Positions 9,928 to 19,190 of a stretch of 64,000 nt of DNA are shown here, piece after piece. Within the stretch, counting starts at the first letter, position 1; each line of letters opens with the position of its first letter. The translations under genes were made by a program, and so were the position numbers. The notes beneath the pieces were generated by a model, which did not search any database, had not been told where the DNA came from, and saw only the letters and a list, made by a program, of their open reading frames with translations. The stretch covers positions 62,001-126,000 of the forward strand of contig RSEH01000061.1 of NCBI GenBank assembly GCA_006503475.1, in the 5' to 3' direction. Source of the DNA: Stentor roeselii (Eukaryota; Ciliophora; Heterotrichea; Heterotrichida; Stentoridae).

Positions 9928-11091
9928 TTAACTCTCTCGATACGAACTTTCCTCTTCAATCTGATTAGCACAAAAAACCAAATCAACAGTATCAAGAGAA
10001 AAAACCTTTCCAAACTTTTTCTCAAACTTAGCAAGCAAGTCCTGATCATCAAGACTTTCATCAAATTTAGTTTTGCTCCAAATAACAAAATAATAATTAG
10101 CCGCCATTTCTCCCTGCTGATCAGCTAAAAATGTATTCCAAACCTCCTTTCTTTTCATCACATCAGGTCGAAAAAGACTCGCCGGAAAGCTTCTAGGATG
10201 AAAAAACTCTTGCAAATCAGGATAATAAAGTTCTTCATACTTCGCATTCGAGTCATCAATATTCAAGAAAAGAGTCCCTCCATCCATCAAGACCTGCAAA
10301 GTAAGTCCTCTTAAAAATTCTCTAACTTTTTCCCTTCCTTCACTTTTTCTAAGTCCAACCAGCAGTCTCAAGTCGATTTCAACGACAGGAGACTGAAGAC
10401 TTTTTTGAATATCTGCTTTTAATAAATAAGAATGAGCTGAAGTCAAAATAACCGCCACCCTGTTACTCTTGTCAATATTTTGCAAAGTGTTTAAAATAGT
10501 TGAAGGGTTTTGAAGTCGATGGACTTTTACTTGTTTATGTTGAATTTCAAGTAACTTTGCGATTTTTTTTCTGTTTTCTTCTTGAAGCTTGATTTCTTCT
10601 TTTAGCTCCTGTCCTTCGATGAAGGGGTTGACGATCAGGTCGTTGTTATAAACGAAGTAGTTCGCTTTGAACTCGCCTTTTAGTTCAAATCCTGAAGAAT
10701 GACTGAAGGTTCCTGTTCCTTCCATTCGGTCGTTTTTCCAGTCGCCTTCGTATTTTTTGCCGTCTTTCCAAAGGTAACTCCCGCTGCCTTCTCGTTTGTC
10801 CATCTTGAAGTCGCCTTTGTAGACGTCGCCGTTTGGGTAAAAACATTCACCTGCACCTTGTTTACGGTCTTTCACCCACCTGCCTTGATATTTGCATAGA
10901 GTTCCTTGAGTTGGCGTCTGGAATAATTGGATCCCCAGGCCGTGCCGGACTTTGCTGGAATGGGATTTTTCATCTGCTGTGGCGGCTTCGTCAAGGACTA
11001 GCTCACCATTAGGCTTCAAATAAGCCACCTCTCCAAAATAAATACTCAAGTCCTTGAGTTGAAAACATTTCCAGGTCCCGTTATTTTGCAT
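9928..11091 (-). CDS. MORN-repeat protein with long C-terminal domain
   Basis: The 387-residue protein carries about four MORN repeats at residues 60-140 (YQGRWVKDRKQGAGE, YKGDFKMDKREGSGS, YEGDWKNDRMEGTGT), the motif used in protists for membrane-cytoskeleton attachment. A helix with many charged residues follows, then an alpha/beta domain of about 170 residues beginning NRVAVILTSAHSYL and containing GGTLFLNIDD, which looks like a P-loop-type fold with a Walker-B-like strand but no Walker A. I do not recognise this domain. No membrane segment is seen. The start lies only 9 nt from the stop of the upstream Kish gene. Confidence 0.75.
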   Translation of the reverse strand: MQNNGTWKCFQLKDLSIYFGEVAYLKPNGELVLDEAATADEKSHSSKVRHGLGIQLFQTPTQGTLCKYQGRWVKDRKQGAGECFYPNGDVYKGDFKMDKREGSGSYLWKDGKKYEGDWKNDRMEGTGTFSHSSGFELKGEFKANYFVYNNDLIVNPFIEGQELKEEIKLQEENRKKIAKLLEIQHKQVKVHRLQNPSTILNTLQNIDKSNRVAVILTSAHSYLLKADIQKSLQSPVVEIDLRLLVGLRKSEGREKVREFLRGLTLQVLMDGGTLFLNIDDSNAKYEELYYPDLQEFFHPRSFPASLFRPDVMKRKEVWNTFLADQQGEMAANYYFVIWSKTKFDESLDDQDLLAKFEKKFGKVFSLDTVDLVFCANQIEEESSYRES

Positions 11092-11100
11092 TATTAAGCT

Positions 11101-11334
11101 TTATCTAAGAAATAAGGTCACGTAAGTCGATACTATCAACGAGAAAGTGATCCAAGGACTAAGACGGTCGCCGATCACTGCTGCTTTCCTGATGAGTCCT
11201 GAAAAGCCTTCAGTCTTCGAGTTGATAAGACTGGGTCTCAAGTCACGTACATAAGCACAAAGACAGATGATCAGCAAAATCGTTATCAACAGCGACTTGA
11301 ACTCAAATAAAGCTGACTACTTAAGACTTACCAT
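11101..11334 (-). CDS. TMEM167: Kish / TMEM167 Golgi membrane protein, start-codon exon
   Basis: Splicing a 15-nt intron (11317-11331) directly after the ATG gives a 72-residue protein, the same length as human TMEM167A, beginning MSALFEFKSLL (human MSAIFNFQSLL). CAYVRDLRPSL matches human CAYIRSLAPSL, and a second hydrophobic segment lies near the C-terminus after RLSPW. Kish proteins are two-span membrane proteins of the early secretory pathway and Golgi. Exon 1 is only the three bases ATG. Without the intron the ATG is followed by in-frame stops. The gene sits between the DNAJC21 stop (12 nt upstream) and the MORN gene start (9 nt downstream). Confidence 0.92.
11317..11331 (-). other. 15-nt intron directly after start codon
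   Basis: On the minus strand gtaagtcttaagtag, between ATG and the TCA serine codon. An in-frame TAA and TAG would end translation if it were retained. It has an A at position 10 like the other introns in the window. Confidence 0.92.
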
Positions 11335-11346
11335 ATTTATTGAATA

Positions 11347-12834
11347 CTAAATCGCCTTCTCATGGCCTGACTCTTTCAGGTGGGTGAACAACTTGTTCTT
11401 AGACCCGAAGTCTACTTTGCACACTCTACAAATGAAAGAAGCCGCCTGGGCTTTTTTCTTTTCTCGCTTTTGTTTCGCTTTTCCTAGTTTTTTCTCTTCT
11501 TCTTTACCCGGGTCGTCTTTTTGCTTGTTTTCAGTTTTTATGAGTTCTTTTTGAATTTTTTCATTTTTCAAAGTTTTTTCATTTTTCAAGTTTTTTTCAC
11601 TTTTCAGGTTTTTTTCGTTTTTCAAGTTTTTTTCGTTTTTTAAAGTTTTTTCTGACTTGCTTGGTTCTGAGTCTTCCGAATCTGAATTCTCAGGTTTTTT
11701 CCTGGCGAGAAGTTTAAAGTGATGGTCATCATCTGAGTTTTCATCAGCTTCTGACTCACTTTCAATTTTTTCATTTTTTTTTTGAGGTATTTTTCGTTCT
11801 TCCTTATTTTTTTTCTCTTCATTTCTTTTCGGTTTCTGAGGAACTTCTTCAGGAAGTTGAACTTCTTTTTTTAGTTTTTGCAAGTTTTGTTTATGTTTTT
11901 TGGAATTGTTGTGATTATTGAGCTGTCCTTGATTTAAGAAGCTTTTTCTGCAGACTTCACACCAAAGTACTTCTTCATCTTCAGAGGGACTTTCATGTGA
12001 ATTTTCCGCTTCTTCTTCATCACGCATTCTGATTTTTTCTTCATATTCCCGAGCATATCGTTCAGCCTGTTGTTTTCTATAAATTTCTTTAAGTTCCTTT
12101 TGTTTTGCTTCTTCAGCACGTCGAGCTTCTTCTTCAATTTCGTCTTTTCTGATTTTTTCAATTTTCGCTTCTTCATTAAACCTGATCCACCTAGGGTCTC
12201 TTTTTTTTACATAGTCAACAAGAGAAGTAATCATTTCATTATAAATCTTTCTCTGTTTATTCCTTTCTTTAGTATTTTCCACTTCAATCAACCTTCTCAC
12301 TTTCCTATTCGGAGCCTCTGCAGGGTTATAAGCATCTGCCCAAGCAAAAGACCTAGAAGTGGTGAAATTGCTCCAATAGCTGTAAAAAGCCTTCAAACTT
12401 TCAAAACTCGCAGAAGAAAGACCGAATCTCGGGCGAGTCTGAACTTTACTTTTTTCCTTCGCATCAGAATTTTCCTTTTTATTCAGAGTTTCAAACAACT
12501 CATCGTAAACTGAGAAAAAACCTGTTGGTTCATCTGTGAAGCCTCCTGGAAAGGCTGATTGGGAAAAATAAGACCAGAGGTCCATTTCTTCTGACTTTGA
12601 ACCTGTCAGGATTTCTGACTTGTGAGAATCGTACCATGCACGCTCGTGGGGATCTGAAAGGACTGAATAAGCTTCATGAATACTTTTGAACTTTTCAGTC
12701 GCTTCTTCCAGACGGTCTGAGTTTTTATCTGGATGCCAAATAAGGGCTTGTTTACGAAATGAGGATTTTATCTCGTCAGCTGTGGCTTCTTGAGAGACTC
12801 CCAGCAGTTCGTAATAGTCCATTTTGGAGACCAT
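11347..12834 (-). CDS. DNAJC21: DNAJC21/JJJ1 co-chaperone
   Basis: The 495-residue protein has an N-terminal J domain (HPD at 34-36), the family-specific segment with [14 protein letters not shown] and KRDPRW (residues 150-216), and two U1-type C2H2 zinc fingers (C292-C295-H308-H314 and C469-C472-H485-H491). This is the full architecture of yeast Jjj1 and human DNAJC21, cytosolic co-chaperones of Hsp70 that release a shuttling factor (Arx1/PA2G4) during late 60S ribosome maturation. Between the fingers is a lysine/glutamate linker with a repeated LKNEKN unit (about residues 390-425) that comes from an AT-rich short DNA repeat. It starts at MVSK or, as in relatives, at M5. It is divergent from the MORN-IQ gene across 122 bp. 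Confidence 0.93.
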   Translation of the reverse strand: MVSKMDYYELLGVSQEATADEIKSSFRKQALIWHPDKNSDRLEEATEKFKSIHEAYSVLSDPHERAWYDSHKSEILTGSKSEEMDLWSYFSQSAFPGGFTDEPTGFFSVYDELFETLNKKENSDAKEKSKVQTRPRFGLSSASFESLKAFYSYWSNFTTSRSFAWADAYNPAEAPNRKVRRLIEVENTKERNKQRKIYNEMITSLVDYVKKRDPRWIRFNEEAKIEKIRKDEIEEEARRAEEAKQKELKEIYRKQQAERYAREYEEKIRMRDEEEAENSHESPSEDEEVLWCEVCRKSFLNQGQLNNHNNSKKHKQNLQKLKKEVQLPEEVPQKPKRNEEKKNKEERKIPQKKNEKIESESEADENSDDDHHFKLLARKKPENSDSEDSEPSKSEKTLKNEKNLKNEKNLKSEKNLKNEKTLKNEKIQKELIKTENKQKDDPGKEEEKKLGKAKQKREKKKAQAASFICRVCKVDFGSKNKLFTHLKESGHEKAI

Positions 12835-12956
12835 TTAAGAAACTATTAGATTTTTTTGATTTGGGGTATTTTTTAGGATTTTTCAGAAATCAAGGGTTTT
12901 TTATGGTTTTTGGATTTTTGTTGTTGGTTCTGAGAATTTTGACTCAAAAATGAAAA

Positions 12957-13910
12957 ATGGGTGTTAATTGTTCCAGTTGCAATTGCGGACAAAAGGAATC
13001 TGAGCTTAATACTGAACTTGAATTCACCTCTAATGATACTTTCAAGAAAATGCAGCAGTTTAGAGAACTTTATAATATTGATCCGAAAATTCATTCGATT
13101 ATCAAGATTCAGGCTTTTTGGAGAGGGTATTCCGTTAGGAAACTATCGAAATTGTTAAGGAGGAATAAAAGGATGGAAAAGAAAAGCTTTTCGGGAGGGG
13201 AACAAAGGGTTTATAAACAGGCTGTTGCAATGCCGAATGGATCGGTTTATACTGGGGATTGGCTTGGGTCTGTTAGGGATGGATTTGGAAGGCAACAGTG
13301 GCCTGATGGGGCTGTTTATGAGGGAAACTGGGCTCGAGATAAAGCTAACGGATTCGGAAGATTTATTCACGTTGAAGGAGATAAGTACTCCGGGTGCTGG
13401 GTCGATGACAAAGCATGCGGACTTGGAACCTATCAGATCGCAGATGGAGGTATCCACAGAGGTGAATGGCGAGATGATGTGCAGAACGGCTATGGCGAAG
13501 AAATCAATGGAAAATCAATTTTTAAAGGTTTTTTTAGATCTGGACAAAAACATGGACTTGGAGTCTTTTGCTGGGCTGATGGCTCAAGGTATGAAGGCTA
13601 TTGGAAAGATAACAAAATCAACGGATTCGGAAAATACGACTGGCCTGATGGCAGGAAGTACGTTGGAAACTGGAGTCAAGGGAAAATGCATGGGCATGGG
13701 TTTTACGTATGGCCTGATGGCAGGAGTTATGAAGGAGAATACAGTGAAGACCGGAAACACGGAAAAGGAACCTACACCTGGCCCGACAAAAAGTTCTACA
13801 CAGGCGGGTGGAAGCTCGGAAAACAACACGGCATCGGCTTCATCCACTACCCAGACGGTACTAAAAAGCCCGGAGAGTGGTTAGAAGGCAAGCGTATAGA
13901 CTCTAATTAA
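12957..13910 (+). CDS. MORN-IQ protein with dual acylation signal
   Basis: The 317-residue protein starts MGVNCSSCNCG, a good N-myristoylation site (G2) with nearby cysteines for palmitoylation, so membrane anchoring is likely. An IQ motif (IIKIQAFWRGYSVRK, about 47-61) could bind calmodulin or centrin. From about residue 82 to the end there are nine or ten MORN repeats of 23 residues with the usual YEGxWxxDKxxGxGxxxW pattern. A cortical scaffold role is inferred from the family. The repeats create a long artefactual open frame in +1 (13225-13884), which was not annotated. It is followed 28 nt later by a second plus-strand gene. Confidence 0.85.
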   Translation: MGVNCSSCNCGQKESELNTELEFTSNDTFKKMQQFRELYNIDPKIHSIIKIQAFWRGYSVRKLSKLLRRNKRMEKKSFSGGEQRVYKQAVAMPNGSVYTGDWLGSVRDGFGRQQWPDGAVYEGNWARDKANGFGRFIHVEGDKYSGCWVDDKACGLGTYQIADGGIHRGEWRDDVQNGYGEEINGKSIFKGFFRSGQKHGLGVFCWADGSRYEGYWKDNKINGFGKYDWPDGRKYVGNWSQGKMHGHGFYVWPDGRSYEGEYSEDRKHGKGTYTWPDKKFYTGGWKLGKQHGIGFIHYPDGTKKPGEWLEGKRIDSN

Positions 13911-13938
13911 CCTCTCCATATTCCTTATCCTATAATTT

Positions 13939-14529
13939 ATGAAAACTTTCAAGAGTTATCAAAACCGCCTTCCAGAAACACTGACCGCCGTTCTTAAAAA
14001 CTCAGAACTTGTGATCCACGCAGAGCCAGCGAAGAAAAAGTCTAAAAGTTCTTCAAAAAATCATCTGTCCCCAGGTAAAGAAATTCAGCAGCTTCTGTCC
14101 TACCAAATCGACGAAATCAACAAACTCAAAAGAGAAAAAGTTTCATTGGAAAATCATGTCATTGAACTTGAAAATCAAGTCAAAAGACTCAGTCTTTTGC
14201 CTGCTGTGCTTAAGGAAAAGGAAAAAATCATTCATAGACTGAAAAAAGATGTGAAAAAAACTAAAGGAAGTAAGGAAAAAGGAGGGTCTTGCAAAGGTAA
14301 GTTAAGTCATTCTTTGAGAAATACTCCGAAGATTAGAGCTGAGTCGATTTTTGCTGATGGCAGCTCGACTACTCGTCATCAGTCTTCGAGAACGCATATT
14401 TCTTTGCCGAGCAATCGAAATTCTGGGAATGATTTCAGTGCTTTGAACTTGCATGATATTTTGATGAAGACTGAAAATGTTTTGAATGGATGGGAAAAAC
14501 AGTGTGGCAGGAAGAAACACATTATTTAA
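13939..14529 (+). CDS. coiled-coil protein, unknown function
   Basis: The 196-residue protein has a basic N-terminal part rich in lysine and serine (33-50), a coiled coil at about 50-110 (QIDEINKLKREKVSLENHVIELENQ), then a Ser/Arg-rich tail. No domain, membrane segment or zinc motif can be named. It starts 28 nt after the MORN-IQ stop on the same strand. Codon use resembles its neighbours and the frame is clean, so it is taken as real. Confidence 0.7.
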   Translation: MKTFKSYQNRLPETLTAVLKNSELVIHAEPAKKKSKSSSKNHLSPGKEIQQLLSYQIDEINKLKREKVSLENHVIELENQVKRLSLLPAVLKEKEKIIHRLKKDVKKTKGSKEKGGSCKGKLSHSLRNTPKIRAESIFADGSSTTRHQSSRTHISLPSNRNSGNDFSALNLHDILMKTENVLNGWEKQCGRKKHII

Positions 14530-15054
14530 TAATTATTATTTCCAATTGATTTCTTTAAAGAAGAAGATTTTTATAAACTGAGAATTTTAGAAGGTTTTGA
14601 TAGGAATTGAATTTGGGTATTATAAATTTTATGGAAAAAGGATATTGGGATTGATATCAAGATGATTTTTGACTTTATTTTGATTGACTAAAAATTATGG
14701 TTATTTATTTTAATGTGTATGTCTCTTTTAATTTACTATTGAATCAAAATATCGCTACATTTCCCAAAGTCACTGAATCTCCTCCACTCTAAAGACCAAA
14801 AAAAAACAAATCATAAAAAAACCTCGAAAAATTACGAAAACTTTAAGTCAAAAAAAGCCGCCTTAAACTCAGAAAAACCTCAAAAAAATCCACCCAAACA
14901 ACTTTCTCTACTCTTCAAGCCATTCTTTCAATAATAATAATCTCACAGATATCATATGAAATACTCTCAAAGTATAAAACATGCTTAACTTCGAAAAACC
15001 GTCAAAAACGAAAAGACCTAATCAAAAGTTTTACTAAAAATTTTTAATTATTTT
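14530..15054. other. intergenic, convergent gene ends
   Basis: About 525 AT-rich bases between two convergent genes. I see no coding stretch, RNA gene or repeat. Confidence 0.5.
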
Positions 15055-15423
15055 CTAAGTCTTCTCAAAACTTGACCTGTCCAAAGTTGACTTCCGACCT
15101 TCCAGTTGTATTGAGTTATAGTCTTTCCCATATTGTCTCCTGAGGTGAATTCTCTTGTGGACTGAATAAGTACTTGCATATCGAAAAACCTTGTTGCACG
15201 TTAAACATTTATAAGGCTTGAACCCTGAATGCGTGTAAGAATGCTCCGTCATGTTCTGCTTACTTGCGAATGCCTTTTGACAAAAGGAGCAGGTGAATCG
15301 ATTTATTGCTGAGTGCTTGGATAGGATATGTCTTTTGAGGTTTAACTTGGTTGAATATCCTTTACCGCAGCTGTTGTACATGCAGCAAAACTGGAGGATT
15401 TTAAACTCGGATTGTTCTGTCAT
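15055..15423 (-). CDS. C2H2 zinc finger protein, three fingers
   Basis: The 122-residue protein is almost all zinc finger: C14-C19-H32-H37, C45-C48-H61-H65 and C73-C76-H89-H93. The link between fingers 2 and 3 (HSGFKPYKC) is close to the canonical TGEKPY linker, which points to sequence-specific DNA binding, as in Kruppel-type transcription factors. The first finger has an unusual four-residue C-x4-C spacing. A basic tail of about 25 residues follows. It has no activation or oligomerisation domain, so it is a very small factor. It is isolated between two long intergenic stretches. Confidence 0.82.
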   Translation of the reverse strand: MTEQSEFKILQFCCMYNSCGKGYSTKLNLKRHILSKHSAINRFTCSFCQKAFASKQNMTEHSYTHSGFKPYKCLTCNKVFRYASTYSVHKRIHLRRQYGKDYNSIQLEGRKSTLDRSSFEKT

Positions 15424-16595
15424 TTTATTGAAAAAAAAAAAGAAATTTGCATTTTTAAGTGAAGGTTTAGATGTTGTAGGGTTTGAAGGGTATTTAATTT
15501 ATTTGAAAATTTCTGGGATTTAAGATTATTGGGTTTATTTGGGTTTATTAATTTATCATTTTTAATTGAATTTATTATGTTTTTTTAGTGAATTATAATT
15601 GGAGGGTGGTAGTCTCATTGTTTAGCTGTAGATTTATGTAAATTATTGAATTATGTTAGTAGAAACTGAAAATTAGTTTATTATAAATGGAAGAAGGTCA
15701 GATTTCAGAAAGAACTCTTTATTCAAAGTTCATTGAATATCAGCAGTAATGTGTTGAAGACCTGAAAAATCAAGAAAGTGAAATTGGCACTAATTATTAA
15801 TCCTATTATAAAAACTCAGGAGATGAACGGATTGAATCTGATGATGAACGAACATAAAATTGCTACTTTATGAAGAAAATTGTATATCTTTAAATTAATG
15901 CATGATATCTGATCAAGATATCGAAATTATAAAATATTTTACTATTTATTAAAGAAAATTCAATCATATTTCAAAGTCTCTTAGAAAATCGATTTTATCA
16001 AGATTTGCTTTAGTAATTATTCTATCATTTCATCTTTGCTCTTGATCAAGTAACAGAGAATTTAGGGTGTCTTTTTATGATCATTTGGAAAATTCTTTTG
16101 ATTTTGTAATTTTTCTTATTTTCCTCTAAATGATGATCACTATTATTCACAATCTTTCACTTTCTTGATGTACTTCGTAATTAGTAGTATGATAAAGTTA
16201 AATCAGAATTTTTTGTTAGATTTTAAAATAATCTAAAAATCTTGTTGAAAGTTTTTTAATATTTCAGTAAGTCCTTTCTAACCTTTTATCAGCCTCTTTT
16301 TTGTTTTAATGATATTAAGGATGAGAACAAGAAAATCAGCAATAAATGCACTTAAAGAAAAGAATGACAAGGCTCCTAAGAACTTAATAAAGAAGATATT
16401 TACAAATAAATGTAGAATAGAAATCATCAAATCTGCTATAAGAATTTAACACATTAGGAGAGTAGATTATTAATAATAATGAAATTTCCTGATATTTAAC
16501 ATTATATATCTTAAGCGCATGTTTAGACACTTCTTCCTATTACTTCGAAAATAGACTTTTAGAACTTCTCTAAAACTACTACAAACCTAATAAAA
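15424..16595. other. long intergenic region with a possible gene relic
   Basis: About 1.17 kb without a convincing gene. At 15687 a TATAAATG start context opens a 20-codon frame (MEEGQISERTLYSKF and on). The same frame continues with coding-like D/E/S-rich sequence to about 15857, interrupted by TAA three times. No 15-nt intron removes these. It may be a decayed gene. Confidence 0.45.
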
Positions 16596-17363
16596 ATGGA
16601 AATCAAGGTAAAGAGCACAAAAGGAGTTGAAAAGACCTTCACTGTTCCCCAGACTCAAAGTGTAAGTGACTTAAAACAACTGGTCCAAGTAGAATTCTCA
16701 ATCCCTGTAAGTTCTCAAAAATTGATCTTCAAAGGTCGGATATTAGACGATGCCAGAACCTTATCAGACTACTCAATAAAGTCCCAAGATACAATAGTTT
16801 TAACTTCAACACCCTCAAGTCAGCCTTCATCATCTAATCCGAGCGTTCAGCCACCTCCAAGCCAATCACTTCCATCAGCCTCATTCTCCTCCCCTGCACC
16901 CAGCCCCTTCACCCATCCAATCCGTGCACCTCAATCCGAAGGCATACTCCCTTCTTCCCACCCAGTCCATCCATCACCACCACCAACCGAAGAACAAAAA
17001 TCATTTCCTCCTCCATCTCAAAGACGTGGAACATTCGACTTCCTAATGGGCAACTCAAATTTCGAGCAAATCGTGAAAATAATCCGAGAAGACCCTCGTT
17101 CATTCGAAGATTTCATCACACAACTAAAGCAACTAAACCCAGAACTTTACGACCTGATCAACACCCACAAAAAAGAATTCGTGGAACTCGTTCGAGGCCG
17201 CGAAGCCGAATCAGACCAGGTGCAACTAACAAAAGAAGAATTCAACGACGTGAAAGAATTAATGAACCTCGGCTTTTCCGCCCAAGACTCTCTCGAAGCT
17301 TACTTAGGATGCGGGAAGAACAAAGAACTAGCAGCGAGTCTGTTATTTTCCAACAATCATTAA
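16596..17363 (+). CDS. RAD23: RAD23-like ubiquitin receptor with one UBA
   Basis: The 255-residue protein has a ubiquitin-like domain (1-75), a Pro/Ser-rich linker (76-145), an XPC-binding/STI1-type helical domain (about 153-200, FEQIVKIIREDPRSF) and a C-terminal UBA domain (about 211-254, LMNLGFSAQDSLEAYLGC). Order and sequence match RAD23, a shuttle that binds the proteasome through the UBL and ubiquitin chains through UBA, and helps XPC in nucleotide-excision repair. The internal UBA1, normally between UBL and XPC-binding domain, is absent; the linker is low complexity. Ubiquilin/Dsk2 is the alternative, but the C-terminal pair resembles RAD23 more. It is followed 35 nt later by a syntaxin gene. 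Confidence 0.85.
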   Translation: MEIKVKSTKGVEKTFTVPQTQSVSDLKQLVQVEFSIPVSSQKLIFKGRILDDARTLSDYSIKSQDTIVLTSTPSSQPSSSNPSVQPPPSQSLPSASFSSPAPSPFTHPIRAPQSEGILPSSHPVHPSPPPTEEQKSFPPPSQRRGTFDFLMGNSNFEQIVKIIREDPRSFEDFITQLKQLNPELYDLINTHKKEFVELVRGREAESDQVQLTKEEFNDVKELMNLGFSAQDSLEAYLGCGKNKELAASLLFSNNH

Positions 17364-17398
17364 CCTGGAATAACTAGAAAGGTTTAGTTGTAGTAAAA

Positions 17399-18106
17399 AT
17401 GAGTAGTTACAACAGACTCCCAGGCGAATCCAGACAAAGTCCACGAGAAGAACTGGCAAAGTGCTTAAAAGATTTCGAAAGACAACTGAGAGAACTAAAA
17501 AAAATCATCGCTGACCCTTCAGCTAAGAATTCAAAAGACTACACAAAACAAGTGATTAAGTCTGGCGACAATTTAATTAACTTAAAGAACCAAATCAACA
17601 CCTTGCTTCGATCACCTGTTCCTAACAACGAGAAGCAGATGGTTGACAAGCTGAAGAAAACCTCAGAGGAACTTTTTAGACAATTCGCAGATACTGAAGG
17701 GCAAATCAGCTCTGCTTCTAATTTCAAGCAAGAGGAAAATCCGCATGAAACTTTTGATCCTGGCTTTGTGGAAGAGGAAAGTCTTGCTATCAGAGATGAA
17801 GATGAGCTTAAACAAGAAAACCTTTTGAAAAGAAATGAAGATATTCAACAGGTTCATCGGGATTTTGTTGAAGTTAATTCTATGTTCAAGGAAGTCGCTC
17901 ATCTTGTTGATCAGCAAGGGGAAAGTTTGAATGTGGCTGAAGGACATGTTGATACTGCTGTTAAGGAAACGGGAAGAGCGAATATTGAACTTGATAGTGC
18001 GAATAAGTATCAGAGAAGTGCAAAGAAAAAGATTGTCATTATTTTTATTATTGTTCTTGTAGTTGTTGCGATTTTGATTGGAGTTGTCGTCGCAACTACT
18101 CTTTAA
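17399..18106 (+). CDS. Qa-SNARE (syntaxin)
   Basis: The 235-residue protein has an N-terminal helical part (15-105), a SNARE motif at about 142-205 with the zero-layer glutamine in VDQQGESL (Q173), and a single C-terminal transmembrane segment (211-231) with only a few residues beyond it, as in tail-anchored syntaxins. The N-terminal helices and the motif are closest in style to endosomal/vacuolar syntaxins (syntaxin 7/12, Pep12), but the subgroup cannot be fixed by eye. It would mediate membrane fusion with Qb, Qc and R partners. ATG at 17399 follows an A-rich leader. Confidence 0.9.
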   Translation: MSSYNRLPGESRQSPREELAKCLKDFERQLRELKKIIADPSAKNSKDYTKQVIKSGDNLINLKNQINTLLRSPVPNNEKQMVDKLKKTSEELFRQFADTEGQISSASNFKQEENPHETFDPGFVEEESLAIRDEDELKQENLLKRNEDIQQVHRDFVEVNSMFKEVAHLVDQQGESLNVAEGHVDTAVKETGRANIELDSANKYQRSAKKKIVIIFIIVLVVVAILIGVVVATTL

Positions 18107-18224
18107 GTAAGTAGATTACGTTTAGTCAGTTTTCTGGGAATTTGGGTTTAGAGATTTTTGATTGGGGTAGGGAGGATTTTTCGGGAGGTTAGATGGGTTC
18201 ATTTGAGGAATAGTATAATTTTAA

Positions 18225-19190
18225 ATGTTTGCTACTAAGTCGAAAGTAAAGACTGTTGGTTTTACACCTAGTTCAACAAAAAGGAAAATTCCAACTAGTG
18301 TCTGTCTCTATACTCCTATAACTTTAGATGATAAGAGGAAAAAACTTACAAGATTTTTCAGAAAAGTGAACTCAGATCACAGATTAATGACGGCTCGTAT
18401 TATTAAAGAAAGAAAACAAGAAGAAGGAAAAAATCATGAAATTTCTGATAGTTTCAAGAAAAGGTATGATCCTTACCGTTTAACTTTCTCACATAAACTC
18501 ATCGGAAAAGTCCAGCTTCCAAGAACAGTCTTCAACATAATTCCTCAAAACAAAGAACTCGAAACATTACGAAAGCCCCTAATAAACCCTCCCGAAACCC
18601 CAATCCCCTTAAACCCTCCAAAGCAAAACCCAACAACACTTGACAAGTCAAACCCAGAAAGAAAAAAAGAGCTTCTCCGAAAGTCATTAACCTGCTTCAA
18701 GCACTTCAAAATGCTGAAACTTTTCAACTTTTCCAGTTCAAAAGTCTCAGAATTAATTCCAGGTAAGCCTTACGGTTTACTTAAAAGTAAAAAATTTCTT
18801 GACGCTTGCAGAAGTCGAAGTCTTGAAACAATTCAAAGACTTTTGAATGAAGACAAGTGGCTTGCATTGGTTTTCGACTCTTCAGGAGAGTGTGGAATGC
18901 ATTGGGCGGTAAAAAGAAATAGTTTGGATATGATAAAAATGCTGTTAAAAGCAGGGGCTTATATTGATTCGAGTGATTATGTAAGAAGTAGCTAGGTTGG
19001 CAGGACTCCGCTTTTTTTGGCTGTAAAGGCTCAGAATATGGAGCTTATCAGTTTTTTTATTGCGAATTGGGCGTCTTTGGAAATTAGGACCAGGGCTGGA
19101 ACTGGGATATTTGATGGGGCTAGTCGAAGTCTGGTTACTAGTGTTTTGGATAAATACAAAAAAAGGTTATTGGTTGGATTTTTTTATTAG
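18225..19190 (+). CDS. ankyrin-repeat protein with one intron
   Basis: A 15-nt intron (18981-18995) interrupts an ankyrin repeat. Its removal turns the apparent stop into the run DYVGRTPLFLAVKAQNMELI, a textbook ankyrin helix pair. The spliced protein is 316 residues: a basic, Pro-rich N-terminal half, then ankyrin repeats from about 190 (LETIQRLLNEDKW, GMHWAVKRNSLDMIKMLLKAG, and the post-intron repeat). The end at TAG 19188 follows a short hydrophobic tail, so the gene could run further through an unseen intron. Ankyrin repeats bind proteins; no other domain is seen. Confidence 0.82.
18981..18995 (+). other. 15-nt intron in ankyrin gene
   Basis: Sequence gtaagaagtagctag, ending in an in-frame TAG if retained. 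Removal restores an ankyrin consensus (D-Y-V-G-R-T-P-L). It has an A at position 10. Confidence 0.92.

Noticed and set aside
12070-12513. 147-codon Phe-rich plus-strand frame
   Set aside because: Antisense of the lysine/glutamate-rich part of DNAJC21.
13225-13884. 219-codon open frame overlapping the MORN-IQ gene in another frame
   Set aside because: It mirrors the MORN repeats; repeated DNA keeps the shifted frame open. The MORN frame has the known motif.
15735-15765. 14-nt intron in the relic at 15687 (gtaatgtgttgaag)
   Set aside because: The A at -6 is missing and the joined frame stops after a few codons.
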